A stretch of DNA of 64,000 bases from assembly GCF_009939295.1 (NCBI RefSeq), contig NZ_WVIC01000014.1:1-64000 (forward strand), written 5' to 3'. A model generated the notes under the pieces. It was given only the letters and a program-made list of their open reading frames with translations. It was not told the DNA's origin and did no database searches. Origin of the DNA: Petrachloros mirabilis ULC683. GTDB lineage: Bacteria > Cyanobacteriota > Cyanobacteriia > Thermosynechococcales > Thermosynechococcaceae. A program made the translations under genes and the position numbers. This document shows, piece after piece, positions 16,388 through 25,401 of the stretch (positions are counted from its first letter, which is position 1; every line of letters starts with the position of its first letter).

Positions 16388-17053
16388 ATGGCAAGGCCAA
16401 GATTTTTGCACAGAAAAAATACGCAGCATGAACAAGGCTTTTCCCTGGCAGAATCCATGGCTGGCCTGGTGATCGCCACAGTGACTCTGACTGCCGCTGC
16501 CCCTCTCTTCCTGAGACAGCATATCTCTAACATTAACAGCGAGATCCGCACTGGTGCCACTTCCGTAGCCCAGCAAATCTTAGATGATCTGCGTTTCCAA
16601 ACTCAAAGTAGAACGCACAGCTCTCCTCCTCCGGGAACCATTCAAATTAAAACTGAGCTGTCATCTATGGCTCCAGCCAATAGTAAAGTCTTGAATGTAA
16701 AGTCAACTCAAGGATTCCACGTTGGCCAGCGAATTTTAGTGGGGAGCAGTAAGAATTCTCATACAATTCAAAGCATTGAATCTGGCAAAATTGCACTTAC
16801 CGAAGCACTGGGATCTGACCAGGTCAAAGATGCCAAAGTTTCCTTAAGTGGTGAACTTGGACATCGCTTTGATGCAACGGTACATATTTGTACTGAACCC
16901 CCCAAAGTCAAGCCAGGTTCAGTCGATTGCCCCACCAGCAACGCCAGTAGCACATCTTCCAGATACATTGTGGTTCAAATTGAAAACGATGGCCAACCCA
17001 TTTACACCGTTGAGACATTTTATACCCCGCTTCGGGAAAACTCCGCAGATTAA
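16388..17053 (+). CDS. PilV-like minor prepilin
   Basis: About 221 residues starting MARPRFLHRKNTQHEQG, then FSLAESMAGLVIATVTLTAAAPLF: prepilin cleavage G/F with Glu at +5 and an N-terminal helix. ATG 16388 has GGGAG four to five bases upstream; 16370 and 16304 are possible alternatives. The segment LNVKSTQGFHVGQRILVGS parallels LKVNTLAGFNVGQKLRVGT in the preceding gene, so the two proteins share a repeated domain, probably by duplication. The stop lies 65 bases inside the next gene. Confidence 0.78.
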   Translation: MARPRFLHRKNTQHEQGFSLAESMAGLVIATVTLTAAAPLFLRQHISNINSEIRTGATSVAQQILDDLRFQTQSRTHSSPPPGTIQIKTELSSMAPANSKVLNVKSTQGFHVGQRILVGSSKNSHTIQSIESGKIALTEALGSDQVKDAKVSLSGELGHRFDATVHICTEPPKVKPGSVDCPTSNASSTSSRYIVVQIENDGQPIYTVETFYTPLRENSAD

Positions 17054-18062
17054 CACAATCAATGAGATTGCGTTTCAACATCGTAAGCTCAAATTGCGAT
17101 CTGCCCAAAACAACGAGCGCGGATTAAGCCTTGTTGAGTTATTGGTTGGCTCCGTTGTAGCCTCTGGAGTTTTGGGGATTGCCTTATCGGGTGCCCTCTT
17201 TAACCGGCAATTGTTTCTGCAAGACTTAAACCGTACAGAAGTCAATGACCGATTGCGGACAGCCTTAGACTTGGTTGGGTCTGACCTCAAACAAGTTGGC
17301 GAAAGTCTAAATCAAAAAGACTCCAAATTTCCAGTCTTTGCAGTTGCATCTGATGACAATGGCAACTCAGTAATCAAGATTCGACGCAATCTAAATTTGC
17401 CGATACTGCGTGTGTGCAACCCTAGTGGTATTAATGCTGGTTCTAGTCAGAATTCGATCTTTGTTTATGGGCAAGGAAACTCACAAAATCAAGCTCCGGG
17501 CTGTGAGAAACCACCTGGCCTAAATCATAATGAACTGCCACCGGACTTAGCAACCTGGATTAACCACCGTAATAATAGTGGTGGAAAGTTACGAGCCTTT
17601 ATTTATAACGGCGTTGACGGTGAATTTTTTACCTACGATCGTGAAAATCAATCAAACTTCAGCATCCATAGAGAAGCAGGATCTTGGAAATATGACTATC
17701 CTGCTAATGGCATTAGTCGCATCTATCTGCTCGAAGAAAAGAAATATCAATTAGATGAAGATGAAATTTTAAGGATGATTATAGATGATAAAGAATCTGT
17801 CAGTTTAGTAGGCGGAATTTCTTCTTTTGAAGCAACCGTGCTCGTCGAGGATCCAGCTTCCAAAAACAACAACCAAAAGCAGGCGGCTATTTTTAAGAAC
17901 ACCTTTAACTTTAGCGATGACTGGACAACGATTAAGTCTGTTGAAGTCACCCTGGAATCGACTAATCCTTCAGACGCAGACTCAGCCATCAATTCTCGAA
18001 AATCACCTGATGGCTTGCGCCTGACCCGTCAATTTTTCCCTCGCAATGTTTTGTCAAATTAG
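16989..18062 (+). CDS. PilW-like minor prepilin
   Basis: About 357 residues from MANPFTPLRHFIPRFG. The prepilin motif is RSAQNNERG/LSLVELLVGSVVASGVLGIALSGALF, Glu at +5. The leader is unusually long (about 44 residues) because no nearer ATG exists; the start at 16989 overlaps the upstream gene by 65 bases. The long soluble part is PilW-like and ends in TRQFFPRN. Composition is more AT-rich and Asn/Ser-rich than the neighbours. Confidence 0.75.
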   Translation: MANPFTPLRHFIPRFGKTPQINTINEIAFQHRKLKLRSAQNNERGLSLVELLVGSVVASGVLGIALSGALFNRQLFLQDLNRTEVNDRLRTALDLVGSDLKQVGESLNQKDSKFPVFAVASDDNGNSVIKIRRNLNLPILRVCNPSGINAGSSQNSIFVYGQGNSQNQAPGCEKPPGLNHNELPPDLATWINHRNNSGGKLRAFIYNGVDGEFFTYDRENQSNFSIHREAGSWKYDYPANGISRIYLLEEKKYQLDEDEILRMIIDDKESVSLVGGISSFEATVLVEDPASKNNNQKQAAIFKNTFNFSDDWTTIKSVEVTLESTNPSDADSAINSRKSPDGLRLTRQFFPRNVLSN

Positions 18063-18082
18063 CCCTGACCAAGAGCAGCGTC

Positions 18083-20419
18083 ATGAATGCACCTTTCCTT
18101 CAGCCCCGCCTCGTAAAACAGATGCTACTGCGATGCCGCCAACTGCGAACCCAGCAGCAGGAGTCTGGCTATATTGTTGTCGTCACAGCTGGGTTGAGTC
18201 TGGCCCTTTTGGGCTTGCTGTCTGCCTATGCCCTACTGGCCAAAGTTGAAGACACCAGCGCCCGAGCCTCAACCGACAGCCAAAGCGGGTTCTATGCGGC
18301 TGAAGCGGGGTTAAATCGCCGCGCCCAAGAGCTACGGGAGAACTTCCAGTTTGGGAACCGCCCGGTAGGAACCAGTCCTAGTTCCATTGATGCCTGTCTG
18401 GGTAGCAATTCACAAGCCCAAGGTTCAGGGGATTTTGGATGCCAGCGCTATGCCTTTACCGGGGCGCGACCGGGGCAAATTCCCCACAGTGCGACGACCT
18501 ATGTGGTGCCACGCAATAATGGGGAACCCCTTTTGACTGGACGGGTGCCGCCCGGTGAGCAGTTCCAGAACCTGCACATGATTGAGTATGGATACAGTCT
18601 TTATTCAGTGGGACAAAAGGATGTTGAGGGGCAGCCCCAGACTGAAGCCGTCCTGGAAATGGATATTCGCAGCCGCGAAATTCCCATGTTTCAGTTTGCG
18701 GCCTTTTACCGAGATGACCTGGAGTTATGGCCAGGTCCACCGATGGTGTTGACGGGCCCTGTGCATTCCAATTCCAGTATTTTCTTTGGCGCGAATGAGC
18801 GGCTAGACGTCAATAGCCAGATTACTGCTGCTGGGCAATTTTTCTTAAAGCGCAAGTACGACAACAGCACAACGCCTGGGAGTAACCGGGTGAGTGCAGC
18901 CAATCCGGTGGGAGCGCTCATCGACCTCTGGCAGGCGATTGGTAACCCCAACACGGCTCCCCTTCAGGAGTCGGTGCTGAAGCAAACCTGGGGTACCCAA
19001 ATTCAACTTGGCATTGATCCGGTGGAGCTGCCGACTGTGAATGCGCTAGATAAGTCAGGGCAGTACTATAATCTGGCCGATATTCGGGTTGAATATAAAC
19101 CGGGTCAAACGATTCCCTTTGCTATTTGGTCTAATGATCGCAGCAGCAATAAGGATCTCTCAGACGATGAACTAAAAAGCCTCAGACAGCCGGTATTGAT
19201 TTCTAAGGCCATGGCAGATGCTGGGCTCTGTGATGCCGCGGTCGGTACTGTTCCAGTGACCTTAGCTGGACTCACTACCCAGCAGCGGACTGCGGTTGTC
19301 AATGCGCTGCAAGCAGCGATCTTGCAGGATAGCAACACAATTGCTTTTTCTACATTGGGAACCGCTCTCAATCAGCCTCCCCACAATGCCTCAGGGGGTT
19401 TAAGAGCAAGATTTGTGACCAATTTGCAGAGCCAAAGTCTGCTATCAGCAGTATTGACAACACTCTTGACGACGATTTCCAATCAGTCACCCCACAATTT
19501 AGCAGCGCTGACGGGGCAGTGCTTTGTAGCGCCACCGGTTCAGAATGTCACCACGTTCTTCAACAATCGCGAAGGCCGACAGATGCAGTTGCTTCAGATG
19601 AATATCAAAGGTTTCACCCTTTGGAATCATGATGGTCGATATTTAGACGGTTCAGGGCAACTAGTTTCTGCAAAAGAGCGACTCTTTAAGCAAGCTGCGG
19701 CTGACTCCAACGCCCCTACGGGGTCTTTTCAACGGCTAGGTCTCTCAGGAATCGATGGCAAAGATGGCACCAGCCAGGGTGGATTTGTGATGCACGCCCG
19801 GGTGGCAGACAACACCGCCAATGCCAACGGTAACCAAAGTCCCTATGGTTTTGTGCTTACGGGTGGCTCTCAACTGTTTGGGTTGGCTCGGTCTACCAAT
19901 ATCTCCGATCCCACCGGGCTGACCGTTGCCTCAGACCAGGCCATCTATGTTCAGGGGAATTACAACAGCGTTAACAAGCAGCCTGCGGCCTTGCTGGGAG
20001 ACAGCATGAATGTGCTGTCAAATAGCTGCTTAAATAGTGATTTTGTCGTGAACTGTGGGGTGCAAAATTCTAGTCCCAATGCTTCTGATGCAACCACCAT
20101 TCTCAATGCGGGGCTGTTGGGCGGCACTGATATAACCCGTACTGGGCAGAGTGGTCAGACGGGCTATAACGGTGGGTTAGAAAACTATCCTCGTTTCCAT
20201 GAGACCTGGGGTAGCAACAGAATACTGCGCTATCGTGGATCTTTTGTCAGCCTGGGGCAACCCAACCGGGTTCGCGGTCGATGGATCGATCAGCGATACG
20301 CTGCCCCCCGGCGAGATTGGGAGTATGACACCGACTTTAATGATGCGCGGGATCTGCCGCCTTTGACGCCAAAGTTTGTCTTCCTGCGCCAGGAAACCTT
20401 TGTGCGCAAGTTTGATTGA
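18083..20419 (+). CDS. Large PilX-like pilus-associated protein
   Basis: A 778-residue protein with the N-terminus QQQESGYIVVVTAGLSLALLGLLSAYALLAKVED, a hydrophobic helix after Gly as in PilX/GspK-type components that lack the +5 Glu. It continues with SQSGFYAAEAGLNRRAQELREN, a PilX_N-like signature. The remaining 650 residues are a large exported domain (FQFAAFYRDDLELWPGPPMVLTGPVHSNSSIFF) and far exceed normal PilX length (about 160-200). It is the last gene of the operon, 20 bases behind the PilW-like gene. It may act as tip adhesin or assembly factor; that is inference. Confidence 0.7.
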   Translation: MNAPFLQPRLVKQMLLRCRQLRTQQQESGYIVVVTAGLSLALLGLLSAYALLAKVEDTSARASTDSQSGFYAAEAGLNRRAQELRENFQFGNRPVGTSPSSIDACLGSNSQAQGSGDFGCQRYAFTGARPGQIPHSATTYVVPRNNGEPLLTGRVPPGEQFQNLHMIEYGYSLYSVGQKDVEGQPQTEAVLEMDIRSREIPMFQFAAFYRDDLELWPGPPMVLTGPVHSNSSIFFGANERLDVNSQITAAGQFFLKRKYDNSTTPGSNRVSAANPVGALIDLWQAIGNPNTAPLQESVLKQTWGTQIQLGIDPVELPTVNALDKSGQYYNLADIRVEYKPGQTIPFAIWSNDRSSNKDLSDDELKSLRQPVLISKAMADAGLCDAAVGTVPVTLAGLTTQQRTAVVNALQAAILQDSNTIAFSTLGTALNQPPHNASGGLRARFVTNLQSQSLLSAVLTTLLTTISNQSPHNLAALTGQCFVAPPVQNVTTFFNNREGRQMQLLQMNIKGFTLWNHDGRYLDGSGQLVSAKERLFKQAAADSNAPTGSFQRLGLSGIDGKDGTSQGGFVMHARVADNTANANGNQSPYGFVLTGGSQLFGLARSTNISDPTGLTVASDQAIYVQGNYNSVNKQPAALLGDSMNVLSNSCLNSDFVVNCGVQNSSPNASDATTILNAGLLGGTDITRTGQSGQTGYNGGLENYPRFHETWGSNRILRYRGSFVSLGQPNRVRGRWIDQRYAAPRRDWEYDTDFNDARDLPPLTPKFVFLRQETFVRKFD

Positions 20420-20639
20420 TGATAGCTCGGTTCAGAGGGTGAAGCCTTAAAAGACGTCACCCCTGCCAGTTGGTGTGAGCAACTCCGCAGATAGAGGATG
20501 TTTTGGCCCTTTAGCTTTCTCGGCGGGAAGCCCCGCACCATACCCGATAGGGTCGGTGTCGGGATGATAGCCAGTCTTCGGCGTATTCCGCACGGTTTGG
20601 ACTAGCCGACCAATTCTTGCTATCTTAATTTGAAGTGGG

Positions 20640-20731
20640 GTTGGGCGTCGCCTCACTATAAAACGCGAAGTCCTGAATAGGGATGGAGAAGCCCACATCC
20701 TATGCTTGCATCGGTGTTGGGAGTACGTCAC
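20640..20731 (+). mobile_element. IS200/IS605-type right-end remnant without tnpB
   Basis: GAAGCCCACATCC, a hairpin loop, then GGTGTTGGGAGTACGTCAC (20688-20731) is the canonical right-end tail of cyanobacterial IS200/IS605 elements. The preceding 50 bases look like the usual tnpB 3' margin. No tnpA or tnpB frame remains upstream, so this is a solo end or decayed copy. Confidence 0.5.
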
Positions 20732-20757
20732 AAACTTCGTCGGGAAAACCCCGTCCC

Positions 20758-20946
20758 CTGGTTGACTGACCTTTGTGCTTGGCGGTTGAAACCGGAACGA
20801 CAAGAACGAAATCCGCCTACGCGGATTGCCGGAAGCTTTGATACATTTAGTCTGCGTAGGCAGACTTTGTTTTTGTGGACGGGAATTTATTCGCTGGTCT
20901 CAACGACCAATTCATAGGGGTTTCAGGAGTTTTGTCAGTCAACCAG
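20758..20946. mobile_element. MITE-like element, CTGGTTGACTGAC family, copy 1
   Basis: A 189-bp unit bounded by CTGGTTGACTGAC (20758-20770) and GTCAGTCAACCAG (20934-20946). Flanks CCCCGTCCC (20749-20757) and CCCCATCCC (20947-20955) form a 9-bp target duplication with one mismatch. It contains short internal palindromes such as CCGCCTACGCGG. A second member is at 27510-27686. Confidence 0.75.
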
Positions 20947-21083
20947 CCCCATCCCCTTGTGGGTGGGGATGAGAGGCGAGTCGTTGGTGTAGCCTGCACG
21001 GAGCGCATAAACGAAGTGCCCCCTTGAGCAATATTGACTTTTAGCCGATGAGTGATTAGGGTCGCTGGGGAATCGACAAACTC

Positions 21084-21227
21084 CCAATACTGTTCGGATA
21101 AGAGGAATAGACGTTGCATTCGCCCCCTAAATCCCCCATTCTGGGGGACTTTGAGTTCAGAACCCCCCAATTTGGGGGGGCTGGGGGGCGAGTGCAAGGA
21201 TGCTGAGACTTAACCGAACAGTATTGG
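21084..21227. mobile_element. MITE-like element with CCAATACTGTTCGG ends
   Basis: A 144-bp unit with perfect 14-bp inverted ends CCAATACTGTTCGG (21084-21097) and CCGAACAGTATTGG (21214-21227). Flanks ACAAACTC and ATAAACTC give an 8-bp duplication with one mismatch. Its core (CGCCCCCTAAATCCCCCATTC ... GGGGGGCGAGTGCAAG) is the one found in elements with different ends at 4144, 49008, 58665 and 60942. Confidence 0.75.
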
Positions 21228-21386
21228 ATAAACTCCTATCGAGCAACGGTTAGATGTTTGGTACAATTACACTATGGTTATACTGCCTCAAGTCTTTGGT
21301 AAGGACACCCCAAAAACTTATGTGTCAGTAAAGTGGCTTGGCAATGGGAAAAGTAAGAAAATAGGGTAGAGCATCAAGATGTTTCG

Positions 21387-21611
21387 ATGCCTAGAAAGAT
21401 TCGAGAATTGAAAACTCAAATAACCCGTGAGGGATTTGTTTACTTACCCAAGCGTGGCAAGGGTAGCCATGAGCGTTGGCGACATCCTTTGATCGGAAAA
21501 ACACTGACAATTCCAGGCAAGGATGGAGATGATGTGCCGCTCTACCTAGAAAAACAACTAGCAAAACTACTGACTGAACTGGAAGAGTTGAGGGAGGATG
21601 AGGATTCATGA
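21387..21611 (+). CDS. hicA: HicA-type mRNA interferase toxin
   Basis: A 74-residue HicA protein: MPRKIRELKTQITREGFVYLPKRGKGSHERWRHP holds the double-stranded-RNA-binding-like fold and the catalytic His in GKGSHERW. LYLEKQLAKLLTEL is the usual C-terminal helix. It cleaves mRNA when free of HicB. The stop overlaps the hicB start by 4 bases (ATGA), so the two genes are translationally coupled. Both look intact. Confidence 0.88.
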   Translation: MPRKIRELKTQITREGFVYLPKRGKGSHERWRHPLIGKTLTIPGKDGDDVPLYLEKQLAKLLTELEELREDEDS

Positions 21612-21826
21612 ATCAATACAGCATGATTGTTCAATGGTCTGATGAAGATCAACTTTTCTTGGTCACGATCCCAGAGTTTTCTGAGCTTGTTGTGATGCCC
21701 TGTACTCATGGAAAAACTCGTGAAGAAGCTATTCGCAATGGTGAAGAAGTGATTGAAATGTACCTGGAAGCGTGGCAGTCAGAAGGTGAAGTCATTCCTG
21801 AACCCAGAACACTTCAGGTTGCTTAA
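21608..21826 (+). CDS. hicB: HicB-type antitoxin
   Basis: A 72-residue HicB antitoxin, with YSMIVQWSDEDQLFLVTIPEFSEL as the partial RNase-H-like fold and HGKTREEAIRNGEEVIEMYLEAW as the conserved helix. It lacks an added C-terminal DNA-binding domain, as in many cyanobacterial HicB proteins of this size. Coupled to hicA. Confidence 0.88.
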   Translation: MNQYSMIVQWSDEDQLFLVTIPEFSELVVMPCTHGKTREEAIRNGEEVIEMYLEAWQSEGEVIPEPRTLQVA

Positions 21827-21927
21827 TATTCTCGGTGAGTCCGACGGCATGACAATACCCGTACACCTGGGATGAGTGGAGATGGCACAATGAAGGTGAC
21901 CCTGGGGTCTAAAGTAGGGTGAAGCTA

Positions 21928-22530
21928 ATGACGACGTTGCGGATTCAAGCAAAGAGTGTGCCATTAGCCATTCACGTTCCGGCAATGGTGCAAACGAGTG
22001 AAGCAGAGTTTTACGAATTTTGCCAGGCAAACCAAAATCTTCGTATCGAGCGCACGGCCACCGGAGATGTGATCATTGTGCCCCCTACGTCGTCAGAGAC
22101 GGGCAATCGCAACAGCAAAATTTGCCAACAATTATCAAACTGGGCAGATCGAGATGGAACGGGTGAAGTCTTTGACTCTAGTACGGGCTTTACCCTCCCC
22201 AATGGGGCAATTCGCTCGCCCGATGCGTCCTGGATCCGACGCGATCGCTGGGATGGATTGACCGCACCAGAACAAGCCTCTTTTGCCCCCATTTGCCCTG
22301 ATTTTGTGATTGAACTGCGCTCTGCTAGTGATGCACTCCCGGACTTGCAAGCCAAGATGCAGGAATATATCGGCAATGGTGCCTCGCTGGGTTGGCTGAT
22401 CGATCGCATTCATCAAACCGTGCATATTTATCGTCCCCATCAAATGCCTCAAGTTCTTAACCATCCGGATATGATCAGTGCTGACCCAGATTTGCCGGGA
22501 TTTACCCTGCCCTTGGCAAAGATTTGGTAG
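21928..22530 (+). CDS. Uma2 family endonuclease (intact)
   Basis: A 200-residue Uma2 (DUF820) protein with the restriction-endonuclease-like core: LRIERTATGDVIIVPPTSSETG, SPDASWIRRDRW, CPDFVIELRSASDALPDLQAKMQEYIGNGASLGWLID and a C-terminal LPGFTLPLAKIW. It is the closest intact relative of the broken gene at 7076-7663. The family is very abundant in cyanobacteria; its role (often speculated to be mobile-element or defence related) is not established. Start taken at ATG 21928; 21919 is possible. Confidence 0.85.
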   Translation: MTTLRIQAKSVPLAIHVPAMVQTSEAEFYEFCQANQNLRIERTATGDVIIVPPTSSETGNRNSKICQQLSNWADRDGTGEVFDSSTGFTLPNGAIRSPDASWIRRDRWDGLTAPEQASFAPICPDFVIELRSASDALPDLQAKMQEYIGNGASLGWLIDRIHQTVHIYRPHQMPQVLNHPDMISADPDLPGFTLPLAKIW

Positions 22531-22597
22531 GGCTTCGTTGCGGGCAGGTCGTTCACAATAGAGAAGTAGACCCGAGTCAAAATCTCAGTAACTTTCC

Positions 22598-23782
22598 ATG
22601 CAGTATCGACGATTTGGCCGCACTGGACTCTCAATGCCTGTATTTTCCTGTGGGGGGATGCGCTATCAGTTCAAGTGGCAGGATATGCCTTTTGACGCGA
22701 TTCCTTCAGACAGTCAGCGCAATTTAGAGACTACGATTCGTCGATCTGTTGAGGTGGGGATCTGCCATATTGAAACTGCTCGGGGCTATGGTAGCTCTGA
22801 AGTGCAACTGGGGCAGATTTTGCCGCAGCTTCCCCGTGAGCAGTTGATTGTACAGACTAAGGTCTCACCCAAACCTGATGCGCAGCAATTCCAGGATGCT
22901 GTGGAGCAGTCGCTGCGAAATTTGCGCCTGGACTTTATAGATTTGCTCGGGCTGCACGGGATTAACACTGCTGAAATTCTGGCGGATGCTTTGCGTCCTG
23001 GGGGTTGTCTAGAGGTGGCGCAGAAATTGCAGGCTCAGGGGAAGGTACGGTTTATTGGTTTTTCGACCCATGCTCCCACTGATGTGATTATCCAAACCAT
23101 TCAGACGGGGCAGTTCGACTACGTTAATTTGCATTGGTACTACATCAAGCAAGAAAATTGGGCTGCGATCGCAGCCGCCACCACTGAAGACATGGGGGTT
23201 TTCATCATCAGCCCCTCAGATAAGGGGGGAAAGCTCTATGACCCACCCCAAAAGCTAGTGGATCTCTGTGCGCCCCTGAGTCCCATGGCCTTTAACGATT
23301 TGTTTTGTCTCAGTCACTCTCAGGTACACACCCTCAGCATTGGGGCTGCCCGTCCTTCAGACTTTGATGAACATCTCAAGGCACTAGAGTGGCTGGATCG
23401 CGCTGATGAAGTGTTGCCGTCTATCTTGCAGCGATTAGAAGCATCTGCGATCGCAGCCCTGGGGGAAGACTGGTACAAAACCTGGTCAGTCGGACTGCCT
23501 AGCTATGCACAAACCCCTGGCCAGGTCAATATTCCTGCCATTCTCTGGCTGTGGAACCTGGCCACTGCCTACGACATGGTTGAATTTGCCCAGGCTCGTT
23601 ACAACCTGCTGGGCAGCGGTGGCCACTGGTTTCCAGGGCAATCTGCCGCAGGAGTTGACCCTGGCGCTTTAGAGCCTTATCTGGTTCATAGTCCGCACCG
23701 CATGGTGATTCCTGCACGGCTTCAAGAGGCTCACCAATGGCTAGGTGGGCAATCGGTGCAGCGTCTTTCCCAGTCTTCTTAG
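22598..23782 (+). CDS. Aldo/keto reductase family protein
   Basis: A 394-residue aldo/keto reductase with an extra C-terminal domain. MQYRRFGRTGLSMPVFSCGGMR starts the TIM barrel. HIETARGYGSSEVQLG has the catalytic Tyr but Glu in place of the usual Asp. TKVSP gives the Lys, and LLGLHGIN the His. RFIGFSTHAP is strand-5 sequence. The C-terminal part (GEDWYKTWSVGLPSYAQTPGQ) is longer than a minimal AKR barrel. It should use NADPH; the carbonyl substrate is unknown. Confidence 0.85.
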   Translation: MQYRRFGRTGLSMPVFSCGGMRYQFKWQDMPFDAIPSDSQRNLETTIRRSVEVGICHIETARGYGSSEVQLGQILPQLPREQLIVQTKVSPKPDAQQFQDAVEQSLRNLRLDFIDLLGLHGINTAEILADALRPGGCLEVAQKLQAQGKVRFIGFSTHAPTDVIIQTIQTGQFDYVNLHWYYIKQENWAAIAAATTEDMGVFIISPSDKGGKLYDPPQKLVDLCAPLSPMAFNDLFCLSHSQVHTLSIGAARPSDFDEHLKALEWLDRADEVLPSILQRLEASAIAALGEDWYKTWSVGLPSYAQTPGQVNIPAILWLWNLATAYDMVEFAQARYNLLGSGGHWFPGQSAAGVDPGALEPYLVHSPHRMVIPARLQEAHQWLGGQSVQRLSQSS

Positions 23783-23807
23783 TGGCCTGTCTAGCCCCCG
23801 ATGTGAA

Positions 23808-24263
23808 CTAGGCGGCAGACACCACCTCTTTGAGAGGGCACCAGCTAAATTGACGATCGCCACCAAGTTCAATGACCACCTTGAGTTGGGGTTGGTTGGC
23901 AGTCAATTCACAGAGGTAAGCCAGTTCTTGGCGAGATAGGCGTTTGCCATCGTAGAACCAGAGAGCCAGTCCCTTCACATCCGAAGGTAGCTTTTCTAGG
24001 GGGTAGTCTAGAGCCGGGGGCAAAAAGAAGGTGCGAATGTCGTTTTTGCCCACATGGGCGGGGCGCACGCCATGAACGGTGGTCAGGTAGGCGGCCAAAT
24101 CTCCCATGCCAGGTGCAGATATAAATTGGGTATACCAGCCTGCGGCTCGCAGTCGCCGCTTATATCGGCCTTCAAAGCCACCTTCTGGCGGCACGTAGAC
24201 GGCAACGGCTCCCAGATTTTCGACATCGCGGATGAACGTTTTTCCTGTGGTCAGGAGAGACAT
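23808..24263 (-). CDS. ndhN: NAD(P)H-quinone oxidoreductase subunit N
   Basis: A 151-residue NdhN, a cyanobacteria/chloroplast-specific peripheral subunit of NDH-1 on the stromal side of the thylakoid complex, used for respiration and cyclic electron flow. Seen: LLTTGKTFIRDVENLGAVAVYVPPEGGFEGRYKRRLRAAGW, GDLAAYLTTVHGVRPAHVGK and KVVIELGGDRQFSWCPLKEVV. The start at 24263 (MSLLTTGK) is favoured because homologues start MALLTTG; 24278 would add five residues. Divergent from purS. Confidence 0.92.
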   Translation of the reverse strand: MSLLTTGKTFIRDVENLGAVAVYVPPEGGFEGRYKRRLRAAGWYTQFISAPGMGDLAAYLTTVHGVRPAHVGKNDIRTFFLPPALDYPLEKLPSDVKGLALWFYDGKRLSRQELAYLCELTANQPQLKVVIELGGDRQFSWCPLKEVVSAA

Positions 24264-24406
24264 AAAAGAAAGTGCCATGAGCGGATGTTGCCCTTGTGAG
24301 TTCCTCCACTTATTTTGCCGAATTTTTGAGCGATGGCATCAGTAATTTCCAGTCCACCTCCAAATCAGGTAGAGTCAAAACGGAAATCCATTTGGGTCAA
24401 TGGGCA

Positions 24407-24685
24407 GTGACGCAGACTTTTCAAGCCAAAATTTATGTAACCCTGCGGCCTTCGGTGCTAGATCCGGCTGGCACGGCGGTGCAGTCTGGACTCAGCCACC
24501 TCGGTCATGGGAATGTAGGCTCGGTGCGCATTGGCAAATATATTGAACTGACCGTGACTGCTACCGATGCTGATGCGGCGGCGACCCAAGTGGATCGCAT
24601 GTGCGATCAACTCCTGGCCAATCCGGTGATTGAAATCTATCGGTTCGAGGTGCAGGCCGTCACCCCTTCAGGAGCACCGACATGA
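24407..24685 (+). CDS. purS: Phosphoribosylformylglycinamidine synthase subunit PurS
   Basis: A 92-residue PurS, the small structural subunit that links PurL and PurQ in the fourth step of purine synthesis. [31 protein letters not shown] and [17 protein letters not shown] are typical. The start is probably GTG 24407; an in-frame ATG at 24296 would add 37 residues unlike the family. The stop overlaps purQ by 4 bases. Confidence 0.9.
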   Translation: MTQTFQAKIYVTLRPSVLDPAGTAVQSGLSHLGHGNVGSVRIGKYIELTVTATDADAAATQVDRMCDQLLANPVIEIYRFEVQAVTPSGAPT

Positions 24686-25374
24686 AGTTTGGCATTGTGG
24701 TGTTTCCGGGGTCAAACTGCGATCGCGATGTGGCCATGGTGACCCGAGATGTGCTGGGTCAACCCACCCGGATGATCTGGCACGAAGACACTGACCTCAG
24801 CGACATTGATGTGGTGGTGATTCCGGGGGGCTTTAGCTATGGCGACTATCTGCGCTGTGGGGCCATTGCCCGCTTCTCGCCAGTGATGCAAGCGACGGTG
24901 ACCCATGCCCAAGCAGGCAAACCCGTCTTGGGGATTTGCAATGGCTTTCAAGTGCTGACCGAGGTGGGGCTGTTGCCCGGTGCCCTGGTGCGGAATCGGG
25001 GGCTGCATTTTATTTGCGATCGCGTCCCCCTCAAAATTGAGCGCACCGACCGACCCTGGACCCAAGGCTATCCCCGCTCAGAGGTGATTACGCTCCCCAT
25101 TGCCCACGGCGAAGGTTGCTACTACGCCGATGCTGAGACCCTGCAAGCGTTGGCAGACCATAACCAAATTTTATTCCGCTATTGCCACCCCGACGGCACC
25201 GTTGCCGACACCGCCAATCCTAACGGCTCCCTGGCCAATATTGCCGGAATTTGCAATCGCCAAGGCAACGTCTTGGGCCTGATGCCCCATCCCGAACGCG
25301 CCGCAGATCCAGTGCTGGGCAGTACCGATGGACTGGCTCTATTTAAGGGGTTGTTAGGTCTTAACTTCCCATAG
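24682..25374 (+). CDS. purQ: Phosphoribosylformylglycinamidine synthase, glutaminase subunit
   Basis: A 230-residue class I glutamine amidotransferase feeding ammonia to PurL. The catalytic triad is visible: C86 in LGICNGFQ, and H and E in [25 protein letters not shown] and [15 protein letters not shown] are PurQ-specific. Coupled to purS by ATGA overlap; purL is not in the window. Confidence 0.95.
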   Translation: MKFGIVVFPGSNCDRDVAMVTRDVLGQPTRMIWHEDTDLSDIDVVVIPGGFSYGDYLRCGAIARFSPVMQATVTHAQAGKPVLGICNGFQVLTEVGLLPGALVRNRGLHFICDRVPLKIERTDRPWTQGYPRSEVITLPIAHGEGCYYADAETLQALADHNQILFRYCHPDGTVADTANPNGSLANIAGICNRQGNVLGLMPHPERAADPVLGSTDGLALFKGLLGLNFP

Positions 25375-25401
25375 CCAGACCGGAAGAGCCAGAAAGTTCA
25401 A

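Larger units (their letters stand above)
20420..21386. other. Insertion-element graveyard between pilin operon and HicAB
   Basis: About 970 bases without a convincing gene. It holds two IS200/IS605-type tails (20533-20570 weak, 20688-20731 clear), a MITE-like element at 20758-20946 and another at 21084-21227. A 31-codon open frame at 21274-21369 (MVILPQVFGKDTPKTYVSVKW) has no recognised similarity and may be a remnant. Confidence 0.6.
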
